A DNA stretch of 64,000 nucleotides from Thermohalobacter berrensis (GTDB taxonomy: Bacteria; Bacillota; Clostridia; Tissierellales; Thermohalobacteraceae): the NCBI RefSeq assembly GCF_003609645.1, contig NZ_MCIB01000004.1, positions 25,536 to 89,535 on the forward strand, written 5' to 3'. Positions 9,755 to 18,678 of the stretch are shown here, piece after piece; positions within the stretch are counted from its first letter, which is position 1; the number at the start of each line of letters is the position of its first letter. Below the pieces are notes generated by a model. That model worked only from the letters and a program-made list of their open reading frames with translations. It was not told where the DNA came from and ran no database searches. A program made the position numbers and the translations under genes.

Positions 9755-10903
9755 CTAGTTTAATTTGATAATTTCTTTTAATGCATTTACTAGAAGGTCA
9801 ATGTCTTTTTTAGTATTGAAATAGCCTATTGAGATTCTTACAGTACCAGTATTTTTAGTTCCAATGATGCTATGGGCAGTTGGTGCACAATGTAGACCAG
9901 ACCTTACCATGATTCCATAATCACTATCTAATCTATAGGCTACTTCTTCTGCAGATAGGCCTTCTATATTAAAGGAAACTACTCCAACAATCTTTTCAGG
10001 GTCCTTTGGACCATATATTGTAAGTTTATCTATTTCCATTAATCTATTTAAAGTATAAGCTATAAGTTTTTTTTCTTTTTCAAATATATTATTTATGCCT
10101 GTATTTAATATGTACTCTAGGCCTTCCTTAAGTCCGGCAATTCCACAAATGTTTAAAGTACCTGCTTCAAATTTATTAGGAAGATAATCAGGCTGATATT
10201 CATATGATGAATCTCCACCTGTACCTCCCTCTTTTAAAGGAGTTAGATTACCATTCCAATTCAAAATAAAGCCTCCAGTACCTGTAGGACCAAAAAGACT
10301 TTTATGACCAGTAAAAGTTAGTATATCAATATTATCCTTGTTAATGTCAATAGGATAAATACCGGCAGTTTGAGCTGCATCTACGACAAAGGGAATATCA
10401 TACTTTTTAGCAATTTCTCCTATTTTTCTAATTGGTTGTATTGTACCTATTACATTTGATGCATGATTAAAGATTATTAAAGATGTATTTTTCCTAATAT
10501 ATTTTTCTACATCTTTAGGGTCTGTATATCCTTCCTTAGTACAAGGTACAGTAGATATAGTTATTTTCTTTTCTTTTTCTACTGTTTTTAAACATCTCCA
10601 GACAGCATTATGCTCAAGGCTACTGGTAATAACGTGATCTCCTTTTTTAACAATACCTTTTATTATTGTATTTATTGCTTCAGTTGCATTTGTAGCAAAG
10701 ATTACATTACTAGTTTTTTCCTGTTTAAAGAGTTTAGCTATTAATTTACGAGTTTTGTAGACCAATCTATCAGCTTCTAAAGCTTTTCTATATGCTCCTC
10801 TACCAGAAGTAGTTCCTATATTATTCATATAATTAACTATCCCATTAACAACTTCAGGTGGTTTAGGGTAAGAGGTAGCTGCATTATCTAGATAAACCCC
10901 CAT
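9755..10903 (-). CDS. NifS-like cysteine desulfurase family protein (class V aminotransferase)
   Basis: 382-residue PLP enzyme. The N-terminus YLDNAATSYPKP, the PLP-lysine motif TGHKSLFGP and the catalytic-loop Cys in VRSGLHCAP are all present, so sulfur or selenium abstraction from cysteine or selenocysteine is expected. It looks like the subgroup known as the EF2568 family, which I recall near selenium-metabolism genes. That would fit a genome needing Sec for prdB and prdC, but this is inference. SD AAGGAGG precedes ATG. The next gene on the strand encodes an Fe-S domain protein. Confidence 0.87.
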   Translation of the reverse strand: MGVYLDNAATSYPKPPEVVNGIVNYMNNIGTTSGRGAYRKALEADRLVYKTRKLIAKLFKQEKTSNVIFATNATEAINTIIKGIVKKGDHVITSSLEHNAVWRCLKTVEKEKKITISTVPCTKEGYTDPKDVEKYIRKNTSLIIFNHASNVIGTIQPIRKIGEIAKKYDIPFVVDAAQTAGIYPIDINKDNIDILTFTGHKSLFGPTGTGGFILNWNGNLTPLKEGGTGGDSSYEYQPDYLPNKFEAGTLNICGIAGLKEGLEYILNTGINNIFEKEKKLIAYTLNRLMEIDKLTIYGPKDPEKIVGVVSFNIEGLSAEEVAYRLDSDYGIMVRSGLHCAPTAHSIIGTKNTGTVRISIGYFNTKKDIDLLVNALKEIIKLN

Positions 10904-11048
10904 ACTTGTCCTCCTTTTTGATAAAAATAGGTATAAATAAAAGAAATTTTATAACTTATTCTATATCTATAATATATTTTTTTATAACATTTGTAAATAT
11001 TACCCAAAATTGCCTCATAAAAGGATTCTTGCTTTATAACTGTAAATA

Positions 11049-11077
11049 TTGACAAAAAAGTAGGCTTGTGATATAGT
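11049..11077 (+). promoter_or_regulatory. Sigma-A promoter of the cooT operon
   Basis: TTGACA (11049-11054), exactly 17 bases, TATAGT (11072-11077). Transcription should start near 11084, about 108 bases before cooT, which makes room for the leader structure. Confidence 0.75.
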
Positions 11078-11083
11078 TTTAAC

Positions 11084-11191
11084 AAATAAAAAAGTTATAT
11101 TTTGGAATCGAAATCATGAAGATTTCTTTAAGTCCTTATTGTGGGCTTTTAGAAATCTTTTTGTAAATTATAGGGAATTGGAGGTAATAAA
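11084..11191 (+). promoter_or_regulatory. cooT leader: ATGAA-loop hairpin competing with a terminator
   Basis: Hairpin A pairs GAAATC (11110-11115) with GATTTC (11121-11126) around the 5-base loop ATGAA. Alternative hairpin B is a terminator: AAGATTTCT (11119-11127) pairs with AGAAATCTT (11151-11159), with an inner AAGTCC / GGGCTT stem, followed by a T run (11158-11162). A and B share GATTTC, so only one can form. This is attenuator or riboswitch-like logic. The same C-ATGAA-G apex recurs twice in the leader at 31193-31309. I do not recognise a named RNA family. Confidence 0.6.
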
Positions 11192-11380
11192 ATGTGTGAA
11201 TCAACTGCTTATTTAATAACTAAAGATGGAGAAAAAAAGGTCATGGAAAATGTAGTAAACATGAAGCCGGAAAACGGTAAAGTGTATTTAACAGGACTTT
11301 TAGGAGACCAAAAAATAGTTGAAGGAAAAATAGAAGAAATAAAATTAATTGAACATAAAATACTGATTTCACAAGAGTAA
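11192..11380 (+). CDS. cooT: CooT-family nickel-binding protein
   Basis: 62-residue protein starting MCESTAYL. It matches the CooT family, small beta-barrel homodimers that bind Ni(II) through the conserved Cys2 at the N-terminus and assist nickel delivery to carbon monoxide dehydrogenase. SD GGAGG is well placed. It heads a three-gene operon about 1.5 kb upstream of cooS, which supports a role in supplying nickel to the CODH/ACS encoded there. The structured leader suggests attenuation control. Confidence 0.85.
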   Translation: MCESTAYLITKDGEKKVMENVVNMKPENGKVYLTGLLGDQKIVEGKIEEIKLIEHKILISQE

Positions 11381-11403
11381 AAGTTGATATGGGGGATTAA
11401 GAA

Positions 11404-11820
11404 ATGATAATTGCAGTAATAGATGGAATGGGTGGAGGCATAGGAGGAGAAATTGTAGCAAAACTAAGGGAAGAGTTACCATCACATTTTGAAATCTATG
11501 CCCTTGGAAGTAATTCGATAGCAACCTCTACAATGTTAAAAAATCATGCTAATAAGGGTGCTACAGGAGAGAATGCTATTGTAACATCTGTCAAAAAGGC
11601 TAATGTAATTATTGGCTCAGTTTCTATAGTAATTCCAAATTCAATGATGGGAGAAATAACTCCTAAAATAGCAACGGCTATTGCTGATTCAGAGGCTTTT
11701 AAAATACTTCTTCCAATTGTACCTGAAAACTTTGAGCTAATGGGGCTTGAAAATAAACCTTTGATGTTGCTTATAAATGATGCAATTGAGTGTTTGAAAA
11801 AAGAGTTTAATATAAAATAA
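11404..11820 (+). CDS. DUF3842-like Rossmann protein
   Basis: 138-residue protein with the glycine-rich N-terminus IAVIDGMGGGIGG, like a nucleotide-binding Rossmann turn, and a short alternating alpha/beta pattern. I recognise it as DUF3842, a clostridial family of unknown function that I recall next to cooT. No catalytic residues can be assigned. SD GGGGG at an acceptable distance. It is the middle gene of the operon, between cooT and the His-rich gene, so a link to metal or CODH maturation is plausible but unproven. Confidence 0.75.
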   Translation: MIIAVIDGMGGGIGGEIVAKLREELPSHFEIYALGSNSIATSTMLKNHANKGATGENAIVTSVKKANVIIGSVSIVIPNSMMGEITPKIATAIADSEAFKILLPIVPENFELMGLENKPLMLLINDAIECLKKEFNIK

Positions 11821-11847
11821 TATTTTTAATATTTTGGGGGGAATAAT

Positions 11848-12132
11848 ATGAAAATACTTGATAAAAGGTATCATCACCATGATGATAGCGAATCTATTTC
11901 TTCTCAAGGGTTAAATGCTGACTCAAATGAAGAAAATAAAGATGAAAAAACTCTTAAGGTATTATTAGTACACTGGGTAAATCATAATAAATCTCACCAG
12001 GAAAACTTTCTTAAGTGGGTTGATAAGGCTGAAGAGATGGGTAAAGATAAAACGGCTCAATTTATTAAAAAAGCAAATGAGTACATAGAAAAAGCAAATG
12101 AAATGTTATTAGAAGCAAAAAAACATATGTAA
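11848..12132 (+). CDS. His-rich small protein, candidate metal binder
   Basis: 94 residues. The N-terminus has a His/Asp cluster (YHHHDDSE at residues 8-15), then a polar linker. A helical C-terminal domain (LLVHWVNHNKSHQENFLKWVDKA) adds three more histidines, followed by an amphipathic helix. The C-terminal part resembles small helical domains found near nickel and cobalt transport genes (I think DUF8180). It is likely a Ni/Co storage or chaperone protein for the CODH operon; this rests on composition and context only. Last gene of the cooT operon. Confidence 0.7.
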   Translation: MKILDKRYHHHDDSESISSQGLNADSNEENKDEKTLKVLLVHWVNHNKSHQENFLKWVDKAEEMGKDKTAQFIKKANEYIEKANEMLLEAKKHM

Positions 12133-12153
12133 ATGGAAAACATATGTAAATGG
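12120..12153 (+). repeat. 17-bp tandem duplication at the end of the His-rich gene
   Basis: AAAACATATGTAAATGG occurs twice back to back. The first copy contains the stop codon, so the second is untranslated. It looks like a recent slippage duplication. Confidence 0.7.
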
Positions 12154-12200
12154 AATAAAAGGGGAACTAGGTCCATGACCTAGTTCCCCTTTTATTCCAT
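12150..12200 (+). terminator. Strong terminator after the cooT operon
   Basis: 24-bp perfect inverted repeat with a 3-base loop. The core is GGGGAACTAGGTC / GACCTAGTTCCCC, flanked by A-rich and T-rich arm ends. It insulates the cooT operon from the Wood-Ljungdahl operon. Confidence 0.8.
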
Positions 12201-12563
12201 GATATTGAGTAATTAAAAATTGCTATAAAAAGTGCCTATTATAAACAAAAATTATAAAATAAAAATCATAAAAAATTACATACTGCATACAAATTATAGT
12301 GGTAATACCAAATGTAAAATTATGGATATAAATGAGAATAAATTATCAATTGATAACGGAAAGATAATCATTAAATTAACAATAAATTAACATGGTGAAA
12401 AACAAAAGAAAAACCAATGAATGTCTAATGACAACCTAATATAACTCTTAAAATACCAACAAAAAGTTAAAAAAACATATAAATCTATTGAAATATAAAA
12501 ATGGATATGATAGGATATTATTGACAAATAATTCAAATTATATTCCACAATTTTGATAAAAAA
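12201..12563. other. AT-rich intergenic region upstream of cooS
   Basis: No ORF with a credible SD is seen in either direction. The only distinct element is a 14-bp perfect palindrome TTATCAATTGATAA at 12343-12356, a possible operator of unknown specificity. A TTGACA lies at 12521-12526, but no -10 sits at a suitable distance. The rest is low-complexity A/T sequence. Confidence 0.5.
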
Positions 12564-12592
12564 TTTACAAAATATGACTTTGATTGTTAAAT
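12564..12592 (+). promoter_or_regulatory. Probable promoter of the Wood-Ljungdahl operon
   Basis: TTTACA (12564-12569), 17 bases, TTAAAT (12587-12592). The -10 overlaps the first Rex-like site, so repressor binding would block RNA polymerase. The match to consensus is moderate and the region is AT-rich. Confidence 0.4.
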
Positions 12593-12623
12593 ATTTAACT
12601 AATCAACGTTAATTAATTAACAA
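12584..12623 (+). promoter_or_regulatory. Two tandem Rex-like operators upstream of cooS
   Basis: Site 1 (12584-12601) is TTGTTAA-ATAT-TTAACTA, 13 of 14 defined bases of the clostridial Rex consensus TTGTTAA-N4-TTAACAA. Site 2 (12606-12623) is ACGTTAA-TTAA-TTAACAA, 12 of 14. The centres are 22 bp apart, about two helical turns, on the same face. Rex is the NADH/NAD+-sensing repressor, so the operon would be induced when NADH is high. The AT-rich background lowers certainty. Confidence 0.6.
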
Positions 12624-12682
12624 AATTAAACCATGGGATGTATCAAAAGTTCAATATTTATTATTGAGTTGGGGGGAAGAAG

Positions 12683-14575
12683 ATGAGTGAAAAAACAATT
12701 TCTTTGGATTTAACAACAGAAAAGCTATACAAGAAGGCTAAGGAAGAAAAAATTGAAACAGTGTGGGACAGAAAAAAGATAATGAAAGCACCATGTGGAT
12801 TTGGAGAAAAAGGAATTTGCTGTAGATTATGCTCAATGGGACCATGTAGGATAAGCCCAGTTAAAGGGAAAGGAGCACAAAAGGGAATCTGTGGTGCAAC
12901 AGCAGATGTAATAGTAGCAAGGAACTTTGCTAGGATGGTTGCAGGTGGAGCAGCTGCCCATTCAGACCATGGTAGAGATATTGTACATACTCTTTATATG
13001 GCAGATAAAGATGGGAACTACAAGGTTAAAGATGAGGAAAAGTTAAGGAAAATAGCTAATGAATTAGAGATACAAACAGAAAATAGAGATATATATGATG
13101 TTGCACGTGAAGTAGCAGAAATGCTATTAAATGAGTTTGGAAAACCTTTCGGTACTTTAGAGTTTATTGAAAGGGCACCAGAGAGTAGAAAGAAAATTTG
13201 GAAGGAACTTAATATTGAACCAAGGGCTATAGATAGAGAAATTGCAACTATTATGCACTCAACTCATATGGGATGTACTGGTGATGCTGAAAGTCTTATT
13301 AATATGTCTATGAGAACTGCCCTATCTGATGGTTGGGGAGGTTCCATGATAGGAACAGACATAAGTGATGTTTTATTTGGAACTCCAGTACCAAGAGAAA
13401 CTGAAGCAAATCTTGGAGTTTTAAAAGATAATATGGTTAATATAGTTCTTCATGGTCATGAACCAACGCTATCTGAAATGATAGTTTTAGCTGCTGAAGA
13501 TCCTGAGCTTGTTGAATTAGCCAAAAGTGTAGGAGCAGAAGGTATAAATCTAGTTGGAATGTGTTGTACTGCTAATGAGGTTACTATGAGACACGGAGTA
13601 AAAATTGCAGGAAACTTCCTTCAACAAGAATTAGCCGTATTAACTGGCGCAGTTGAAGCTGTAATTGTAGATGTTCAATGTATAATGCCTTCTTTAGTTA
13701 CACTATCAGAGTGCTTCCATACGAAATTTATTACTACATCACCTAAGGCTAGAATAAAAGGTGCTACCCATTTAGAGTTTGAAGAAGAAAATGCACTTGA
13801 ATCGGCTAAAAATATTGTAAGAGAAGCAATTGAAAATTATAAAAATAGACAAAGAGAAAAGGTATTTATTCCACAAGAAAAAAATCATGCTACAGTAGGC
13901 TACAGTGTTGAAAGTATAAAAAATCAATTAACTAGAGTAATGAATTCTAATGTAGATAATTCTAATCCAATAAAACCTCTTGCAGATTGTATAACTTCAG
14001 GTGTTTTAAGGGGAGCTGCAGGAATAGTTGGATGTAATAATCCAAAGGTTAAGCAAGATTATGGTCATATTGAAATGATTAAGAAATTAATAGCAAATGA
14101 TGTAATAGTTGTTACTACAGGATGTAGTGCTCAAGCTGCTGCAAAGGCAGGTCTAATGAGTAAAGATGCAAGAAAATTAGCTGGAGAAGGTTTAAGAAGA
14201 GTTTGTGAGCTAGTAGATATACCACCAGTATTACATATGGGTTCATGTGTTGACATAAGTAGAATACTAAATCTAGTTTCAGATGTTTCTAAGTATCTAA
14301 ATGTGGATATATCTAAGCTTCCTGTTGTAGGAGCAGCACCTGAATGGATGTCAGAAAAAGCAGTATCAATAGGTACTTATGTAGTTTCTACAGGTATTGA
14401 TACATGGTTAGGTGTTGTACCACCAGTTACAGGTAGTGAAGAAGTTGTTGATATATTGACAAATAGAATGGAAGATATGGTAGGAGCTAAATTCTATATA
14501 GAACAAGATCCAATTAAGGCTGCTGAACAAATGCTTCAAAGAATAGAAGAAAAGAGGGAGAAATTAGGAATATAA
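12683..14575 (+). CDS. cooS: Anaerobic Ni-Fe carbon monoxide dehydrogenase, catalytic subunit
   Basis: Interconverts CO2 and CO; here it is the CODH half of CODH/ACS or a CODH supplying it. The 630 residues match CooS/AcsA length. The N-terminal cysteine cluster (Cys38, 46, 47, 50, 55, 70; motif CCRLCSMGPCRI) supplies the D- and B-clusters. Downstream MHSTHMGCTGDAES, the MCCTANE segment, GIVGCNNPK, TTGCSAQ and HMGSCVD carry C-cluster and proton-path residues. It is the first gene of the operon behind the Rex-like sites. SD GGGGGGAAG is well placed. Confidence 0.95.
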   Translation: MSEKTISLDLTTEKLYKKAKEEKIETVWDRKKIMKAPCGFGEKGICCRLCSMGPCRISPVKGKGAQKGICGATADVIVARNFARMVAGGAAAHSDHGRDIVHTLYMADKDGNYKVKDEEKLRKIANELEIQTENRDIYDVAREVAEMLLNEFGKPFGTLEFIERAPESRKKIWKELNIEPRAIDREIATIMHSTHMGCTGDAESLINMSMRTALSDGWGGSMIGTDISDVLFGTPVPRETEANLGVLKDNMVNIVLHGHEPTLSEMIVLAAEDPELVELAKSVGAEGINLVGMCCTANEVTMRHGVKIAGNFLQQELAVLTGAVEAVIVDVQCIMPSLVTLSECFHTKFITTSPKARIKGATHLEFEEENALESAKNIVREAIENYKNRQREKVFIPQEKNHATVGYSVESIKNQLTRVMNSNVDNSNPIKPLADCITSGVLRGAAGIVGCNNPKVKQDYGHIEMIKKLIANDVIVVTTGCSAQAAAKAGLMSKDARKLAGEGLRRVCELVDIPPVLHMGSCVDISRILNLVSDVSKYLNVDISKLPVVGAAPEWMSEKAVSIGTYVVSTGIDTWLGVVPPVTGSEEVVDILTNRMEDMVGAKFYIEQDPIKAAEQMLQRIEEKREKLGI

Positions 14576-14600
14576 CTACTAATTAGGATTGGTGATGAAA

Positions 14601-15371
14601 ATGAAAATAGCTATAACTGGAAAAGGTGGAGTGGGTAAAACAACATTTACAGCAATTTTAAGTAGATTATATGCATCTGATGGATATAGAGTATTAGCAG
14701 TAGATGCTGACCCAGATGCAAATTTAGCTTTAGCTTTAGGTTTTCCAGAAGAAATGATGGAAAAAATGGCACCTATTGCTGAAATGAAAAACTTAGTTAC
14801 CGAAAGAACTAATTCAATTCCTGGTAGCTTTGGAAAGATGTTTAAGATGAATCCTAAGGTTGATGACATTCCAGATAGGTATTGTACTGAGTATAAAAAT
14901 GTAAAGCTTCTTACTATGGGAACTGTTGATACTGGGGGAAGTGGATGTATATGTCCGGAAAATGTCCTACTTAAGAGACTTACTTCACATTTAATATTAA
15001 GGAATAAAGATGTAGTAATAATGGATATGGAAGCAGGAATAGAACATTTAGGAAGAGGTACAGCCCAAGGTGTAGATGCCTTAATAGTAGTAGTAGAGCC
15101 TGGGGCTAGAAGTCTTCAAACATATGAAAAAGTAAAAAAATTAGGACGTGATATAGGAATTACAAAAACATTAGTAGTTGGTAACAAAATCAGAGATGAG
15201 AAAGATGAAGAATATATTTTAAGTAAAGTTGATAAAGACAAATGTTTAGGATTTATACGTTATAGCCAAGATATAGTAGATTCCGACAGATCAGGAATGT
15301 CACCTTTTGATTACTGTAAAGAAACTGTAGAAGAAGTGAAAAAAGTTAAATCTAAACTTTTAAGCTTATAA
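14601..15371 (+). CDS. cooC: CooC-type nickel-insertion ATPase for CODH (copy 1)
   Basis: P-loop ATPase of the MinD/ArsA type that matures the CODH C-cluster with nickel. 256 residues from the chosen ATG at 14601 (MKIAITGKGGVGKTT); GGTGA lies 5 bases upstream. ATG 14595 and TTG 14589 are less likely alternatives. The deviant Walker A is GKGGVGKTT at 7-15, and a CIC pair (GGSGCICPENV) matches the CXC metal site of CooC dimers. It lies 25 bases after cooS. Confidence 0.9.
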   Translation: MKIAITGKGGVGKTTFTAILSRLYASDGYRVLAVDADPDANLALALGFPEEMMEKMAPIAEMKNLVTERTNSIPGSFGKMFKMNPKVDDIPDRYCTEYKNVKLLTMGTVDTGGSGCICPENVLLKRLTSHLILRNKDVVIMDMEAGIEHLGRGTAQGVDALIVVVEPGARSLQTYEKVKKLGRDIGITKTLVVGNKIRDEKDEEYILSKVDKDKCLGFIRYSQDIVDSDRSGMSPFDYCKETVEEVKKVKSKLLSL

Positions 15372-15407
15372 AATAACTAGATAATATTAAACAAAGGGGG
15401 AAGAATG

Positions 15408-17084
15408 ATGGGATTTAAATCTGATATTGAAATTGCTCAAGAGGCTAAATTAAAAGACATTAGAGAAATTGCTAAAAAAATTGGACTAACAGAAGATGAT
15501 TTAGACCTCTATGGAAAGTATAAAGCAAAGGTAGATTATAACTTAATGAAAGAGGGCAAAAAAGGTAAAAAAGCAAAACTTATCTTAACTACAGCTATCA
15601 ACCCAACGCCAGCAGGGGAAGGTAAAACAACAACTACTATAGGGGTTGCAGATGCATTGTCAAGACTTGGTAAAAAAGTAATGGTTGCATTAAGAGAACC
15701 TTCATTAGGCCCAGTATTTGGTATAAAGGGTGGAGCAGCTGGTGGAGGATATGCACAAGTTGTTCCAATGGAAGATATAAACCTTCATTTTACCGGTGAT
15801 ATTCATGCAATAGGTGCAGCAAATAATTTATTAGCTGCTATGTTAGATAATCACCTACATCATGGAAATAAACTAGGAATAGATACAAGAAAAATTACCT
15901 GGAGAAGAGCTGTTGATATGAATGATAGACAGCTTAGATATATAACTGATGGTTTAGGTGGAAAAGGAAATGGTGTACCAAGGGAAGATGGATTTGATAT
16001 TACAGTTGCTTCAGAGGTAATGGCTGCTTTTTGTCTTGCTAATGATATTACAGATTTAAAAGAAAGATTAGGAAATATTATTGTTGGCTATACAAAGGAC
16101 GATAAGCCAGTTACAGCAAGGGATTTAAATGCCCATGGAGCTATGGCAGCATTACTTAAAGATGCATTAAAACCTAACCTAGTACAGACATTAGAAGGAA
16201 CTCCTGCCTTTGTTCATGGTGGACCATTTGCCAATATAGCCCATGGATGTAATTCTGTGATTGCAACAAAGATGGCTATGCACTTTGCAGATTATGTAGT
16301 AACTGAGGCTGGATTCGGAGCAGACTTAGGAGCTGAAAAGTTCTTAGATATTAAGTGTAGAATGGCTGATCTTGAGCCAGATGCAGTAATAATAGTAGCT
16401 ACTGTCAGAGCACTTAAATATAATGGTGGAGTACCTAAGGATAAATTAAATGAAGAAAATCTAGAAGCACTAGAAAAAGGTCTTCCAAACCTATTAAAGC
16501 ATATAGAAAACATAACTAAGGTATTTAACTTACCTGCAGTAGTAGCAATAAATAGATTCCCATTTGATACTGAAGCTGAAATAGATTTAATTAGAAATAA
16601 ATGTAAAGAATTAGGAGTAAATGTAGCATTATCAGAAGTATGGGCTAAAGGAGGAGAAGGTGGAACAGAATTAGCTCAAGAGGTATTAAAATTAGTTGAT
16701 GAAGAAAGCAATCTTGAGTTTGCTTATGATGTAAATCAATCAATAAAAGATAAAATAAGAGCTATAGCTCAAAAGGTATATGGTGCAGATGATGTAGCAT
16801 TTACAAAGACTGCAGATAAAGAGATTGAAAAACTAGAAAGTCTAGGATTCAGTAATTTACCAATTTGTATGGCTAAAACACAGTATTCATTAAGTGATAA
16901 TCCACACCTATTAGGAAGACCTGAAGGATTTAATATAACAGTAAGACAGGTTAAAGTATCAGCAGGTGCAGGATTTATAGTAGCACTTACCGGTGATATT
17001 ATGACAATGCCAGGACTTCCAAAGGCTCCTGCTGCTGAAAAAATAGATGTAAAAGAAGATGGAACAATAACAGGCTTATTCTAA
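15408..17084 (+). CDS. fhs: Formate-tetrahydrofolate ligase
   Basis: ATP-dependent formyl-THF synthetase, first committed step of the methyl branch. 558 residues from ATG 15408, 7 bases after AGGGGG (ATG 15405 is the alternative). P-loop [13 protein letters not shown], and long conserved blocks such as [22 protein letters not shown] (in two parts of the ligase core) are intact. Length matches the clostridial enzymes. It sits in the canonical order before fchA and folD. Confidence 0.97.
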   Translation: MGFKSDIEIAQEAKLKDIREIAKKIGLTEDDLDLYGKYKAKVDYNLMKEGKKGKKAKLILTTAINPTPAGEGKTTTTIGVADALSRLGKKVMVALREPSLGPVFGIKGGAAGGGYAQVVPMEDINLHFTGDIHAIGAANNLLAAMLDNHLHHGNKLGIDTRKITWRRAVDMNDRQLRYITDGLGGKGNGVPREDGFDITVASEVMAAFCLANDITDLKERLGNIIVGYTKDDKPVTARDLNAHGAMAALLKDALKPNLVQTLEGTPAFVHGGPFANIAHGCNSVIATKMAMHFADYVVTEAGFGADLGAEKFLDIKCRMADLEPDAVIIVATVRALKYNGGVPKDKLNEENLEALEKGLPNLLKHIENITKVFNLPAVVAINRFPFDTEAEIDLIRNKCKELGVNVALSEVWAKGGEGGTELAQEVLKLVDEESNLEFAYDVNQSIKDKIRAIAQKVYGADDVAFTKTADKEIEKLESLGFSNLPICMAKTQYSLSDNPHLLGRPEGFNITVRQVKVSAGAGFIVALTGDIMTMPGLPKAPAAEKIDVKEDGTITGLF

Positions 17085-17113
17085 TAAACAGAAACATAAA
17101 TGGAGGGGAGAAG

Positions 17114-17755
17114 ATGGATAAAGAAAGATTAGTACAAAAAAGCTGTAATGAGTTTGTAAATCTTCTCTCCTCTAAAGCTGCTGTACCTGGTGGTGGAGGA
17201 GCAGCAGCTTTAGTAGGAGGGATTGGAACTGCATTAGCTGGTATGGTATGCAACTTAACTGTAGGCAAGAAAAAGTATGCACAGTATGAAGATGATGTAA
17301 AACGAATTTTAAAAAGGGCTGAAGATTTGCAGAAAGATCTTTTAGATATGGTAGATGAAGATGCTGAAAACTTCTTACCACTTTCAAAGGCATATGGAAT
17401 GCCAGCAAATACTGAAGAAGAGAAGAAGGAAAAGGAAAAGGTTATGCAACAGGCTCTTAAAAAGGCTTGTGAAGTACCTATAAAAATAGTTGAAACGTGT
17501 TATGAAGCTATAAAGCTACATCAAGGGCTAGTAGATAAGGGTTCAAGGCTGGCTATAAGTGATGTGGGAGTAGGTGTACAATGTTTGAAATCTGCCCTTA
17601 TAAGTGGACAACTAAATGTAATTATTAATATAAACATGATAAAAGATGAGGAATATGTAAATAGAGTAAAGGAAAAAACAGAAAAACTAGTAAATGAAGG
17701 ATCAAAAATAGCAGATGAAGTTTATGTAAAAGTAGAAAAAATTCTATCTAAATAA
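17114..17755 (+). CDS. fchA: Methenyl-tetrahydrofolate cyclohydrolase
   Basis: 213-residue helical protein of the FchA/FTCD cyclodeaminase family. It has the glycine-rich signature SSKAAVPGGGGAAALVG near the N-terminus and the LVDKGSRLAISDVGVG segment. It converts formyl-THF to methenyl-THF, separating this activity from FolD, which probably then acts mainly as dehydrogenase. SD GGAGGGGAG precedes ATG. Position between fhs and folD matches other acetyl-CoA pathway clusters. Confidence 0.9.
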   Translation: MDKERLVQKSCNEFVNLLSSKAAVPGGGGAAALVGGIGTALAGMVCNLTVGKKKYAQYEDDVKRILKRAEDLQKDLLDMVDEDAENFLPLSKAYGMPANTEEEKKEKEKVMQQALKKACEVPIKIVETCYEAIKLHQGLVDKGSRLAISDVGVGVQCLKSALISGQLNVIININMIKDEEYVNRVKEKTEKLVNEGSKIADEVYVKVEKILSK

Positions 17756-17777
17756 ATTAAAAAAAGGGGGATTTAAG

Positions 17778-18650
17778 ATGGGTGAAGTTATCTATGGTAA
17801 ACCAGTTGCTGATAAGATTACTGAAACAGTAAAAAAAGATGTAGAAGAATTAAAAAATAGGGGTATTGTTCCTAAGCTAGCAATAGTTAGAGTAGGAGCT
17901 AAACCAGATGATTTGGCATATGAGAGAGGAGCATTAAAAAGATGTGAAAAGGTAGGTATAGAGCCTCAAGTAGTTGAACTTCCTGAAGATATTTCACAGG
18001 ATGATTTTATAAAAGAGTTACATAAGTTAAATGATGATGAAATGGTTCATGGAATATTAGTATTTAGACCATTACCAAAGCATCTTGATGAATCAGTAAT
18101 TAAATATGAAATTGCACCTGAAAAAGACGTTGACTGCTTTAGTCCTGTTAATGAAGGAAAGCTTTATGAGGGTGATGATTCTGGATTTTCACCATGTACA
18201 CCAGTTGCAGTAATGGAAATATTAAAACATTATGATGTTAAATTAAAGGGAGCAGATGTTACTGTTATAGGTGCTTCAAATGTTGTTGGTAAGCCTGTAG
18301 CACTTTTATTATTAAATGAGGCTGCAACTCCTACTATATGTCATATTGATACTAAAGATACAGCTAAAGCTTCAAGAAATGCTGATATATTAGTTGCAGC
18401 TTGTGGTGTACCTAGACTAGTAAAAGAAAACTTTGTAAAAGATAGTGCTGTTGTGATAGATGTTGGTATTAATTTAGATGAGAACGGAAAATTATGTGGA
18501 GATGTAGACTTTGACAATGTAAAAGAAAAAGCTTCAAAGATTACTCCTGTTCCAAAGGGTGTTGGTTCTGTTACAACTTCAATATTAGCAAGACATGTAG
18601 TAAAGGCATGTAAAATGCAGACAGAAAAGCTTGCTGAGGCTCTTGTTTAA
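17778..18650 (+). CDS. folD: Methylene-tetrahydrofolate dehydrogenase (FolD)
   Basis: 290 residues. An N-terminal catalytic domain holds the Y-x5-K type pair (YERGALKRCEKVGI), then a Rossmann domain with GASNVVGKPVALLL for NAD(P) and the C-terminal PVPKGVGSVTTSILARH signature. It reduces methenyl-THF to methylene-THF. Because fchA is present, its cyclohydrolase activity may be dispensable. Cofactor preference cannot be read with certainty. SD AGGGGGA is normal. Confidence 0.94.
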   Translation: MGEVIYGKPVADKITETVKKDVEELKNRGIVPKLAIVRVGAKPDDLAYERGALKRCEKVGIEPQVVELPEDISQDDFIKELHKLNDDEMVHGILVFRPLPKHLDESVIKYEIAPEKDVDCFSPVNEGKLYEGDDSGFSPCTPVAVMEILKHYDVKLKGADVTVIGASNVVGKPVALLLLNEAATPTICHIDTKDTAKASRNADILVAACGVPRLVKENFVKDSAVVIDVGINLDENGKLCGDVDFDNVKEKASKITPVPKGVGSVTTSILARHVVKACKMQTEKLAEALV

Positions 18651-18678
18651 AAATTGTAATTAAAAAGGGGGACAGGAA

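Noticed and set aside
10888..11085. Reverse ORF of 65 residues upstream of the NifS-like gene
   Set aside because: It overlaps the intergenic region and the cooT promoter, its composition is not protein-like, and it has no ribosome binding site.
12343..12356. Palindrome TTATCAATTGATAA as a third Rex site
   Set aside because: It does not match the TTGTTAA-N4-TTAACAA pattern and is 240 bases from the promoter.
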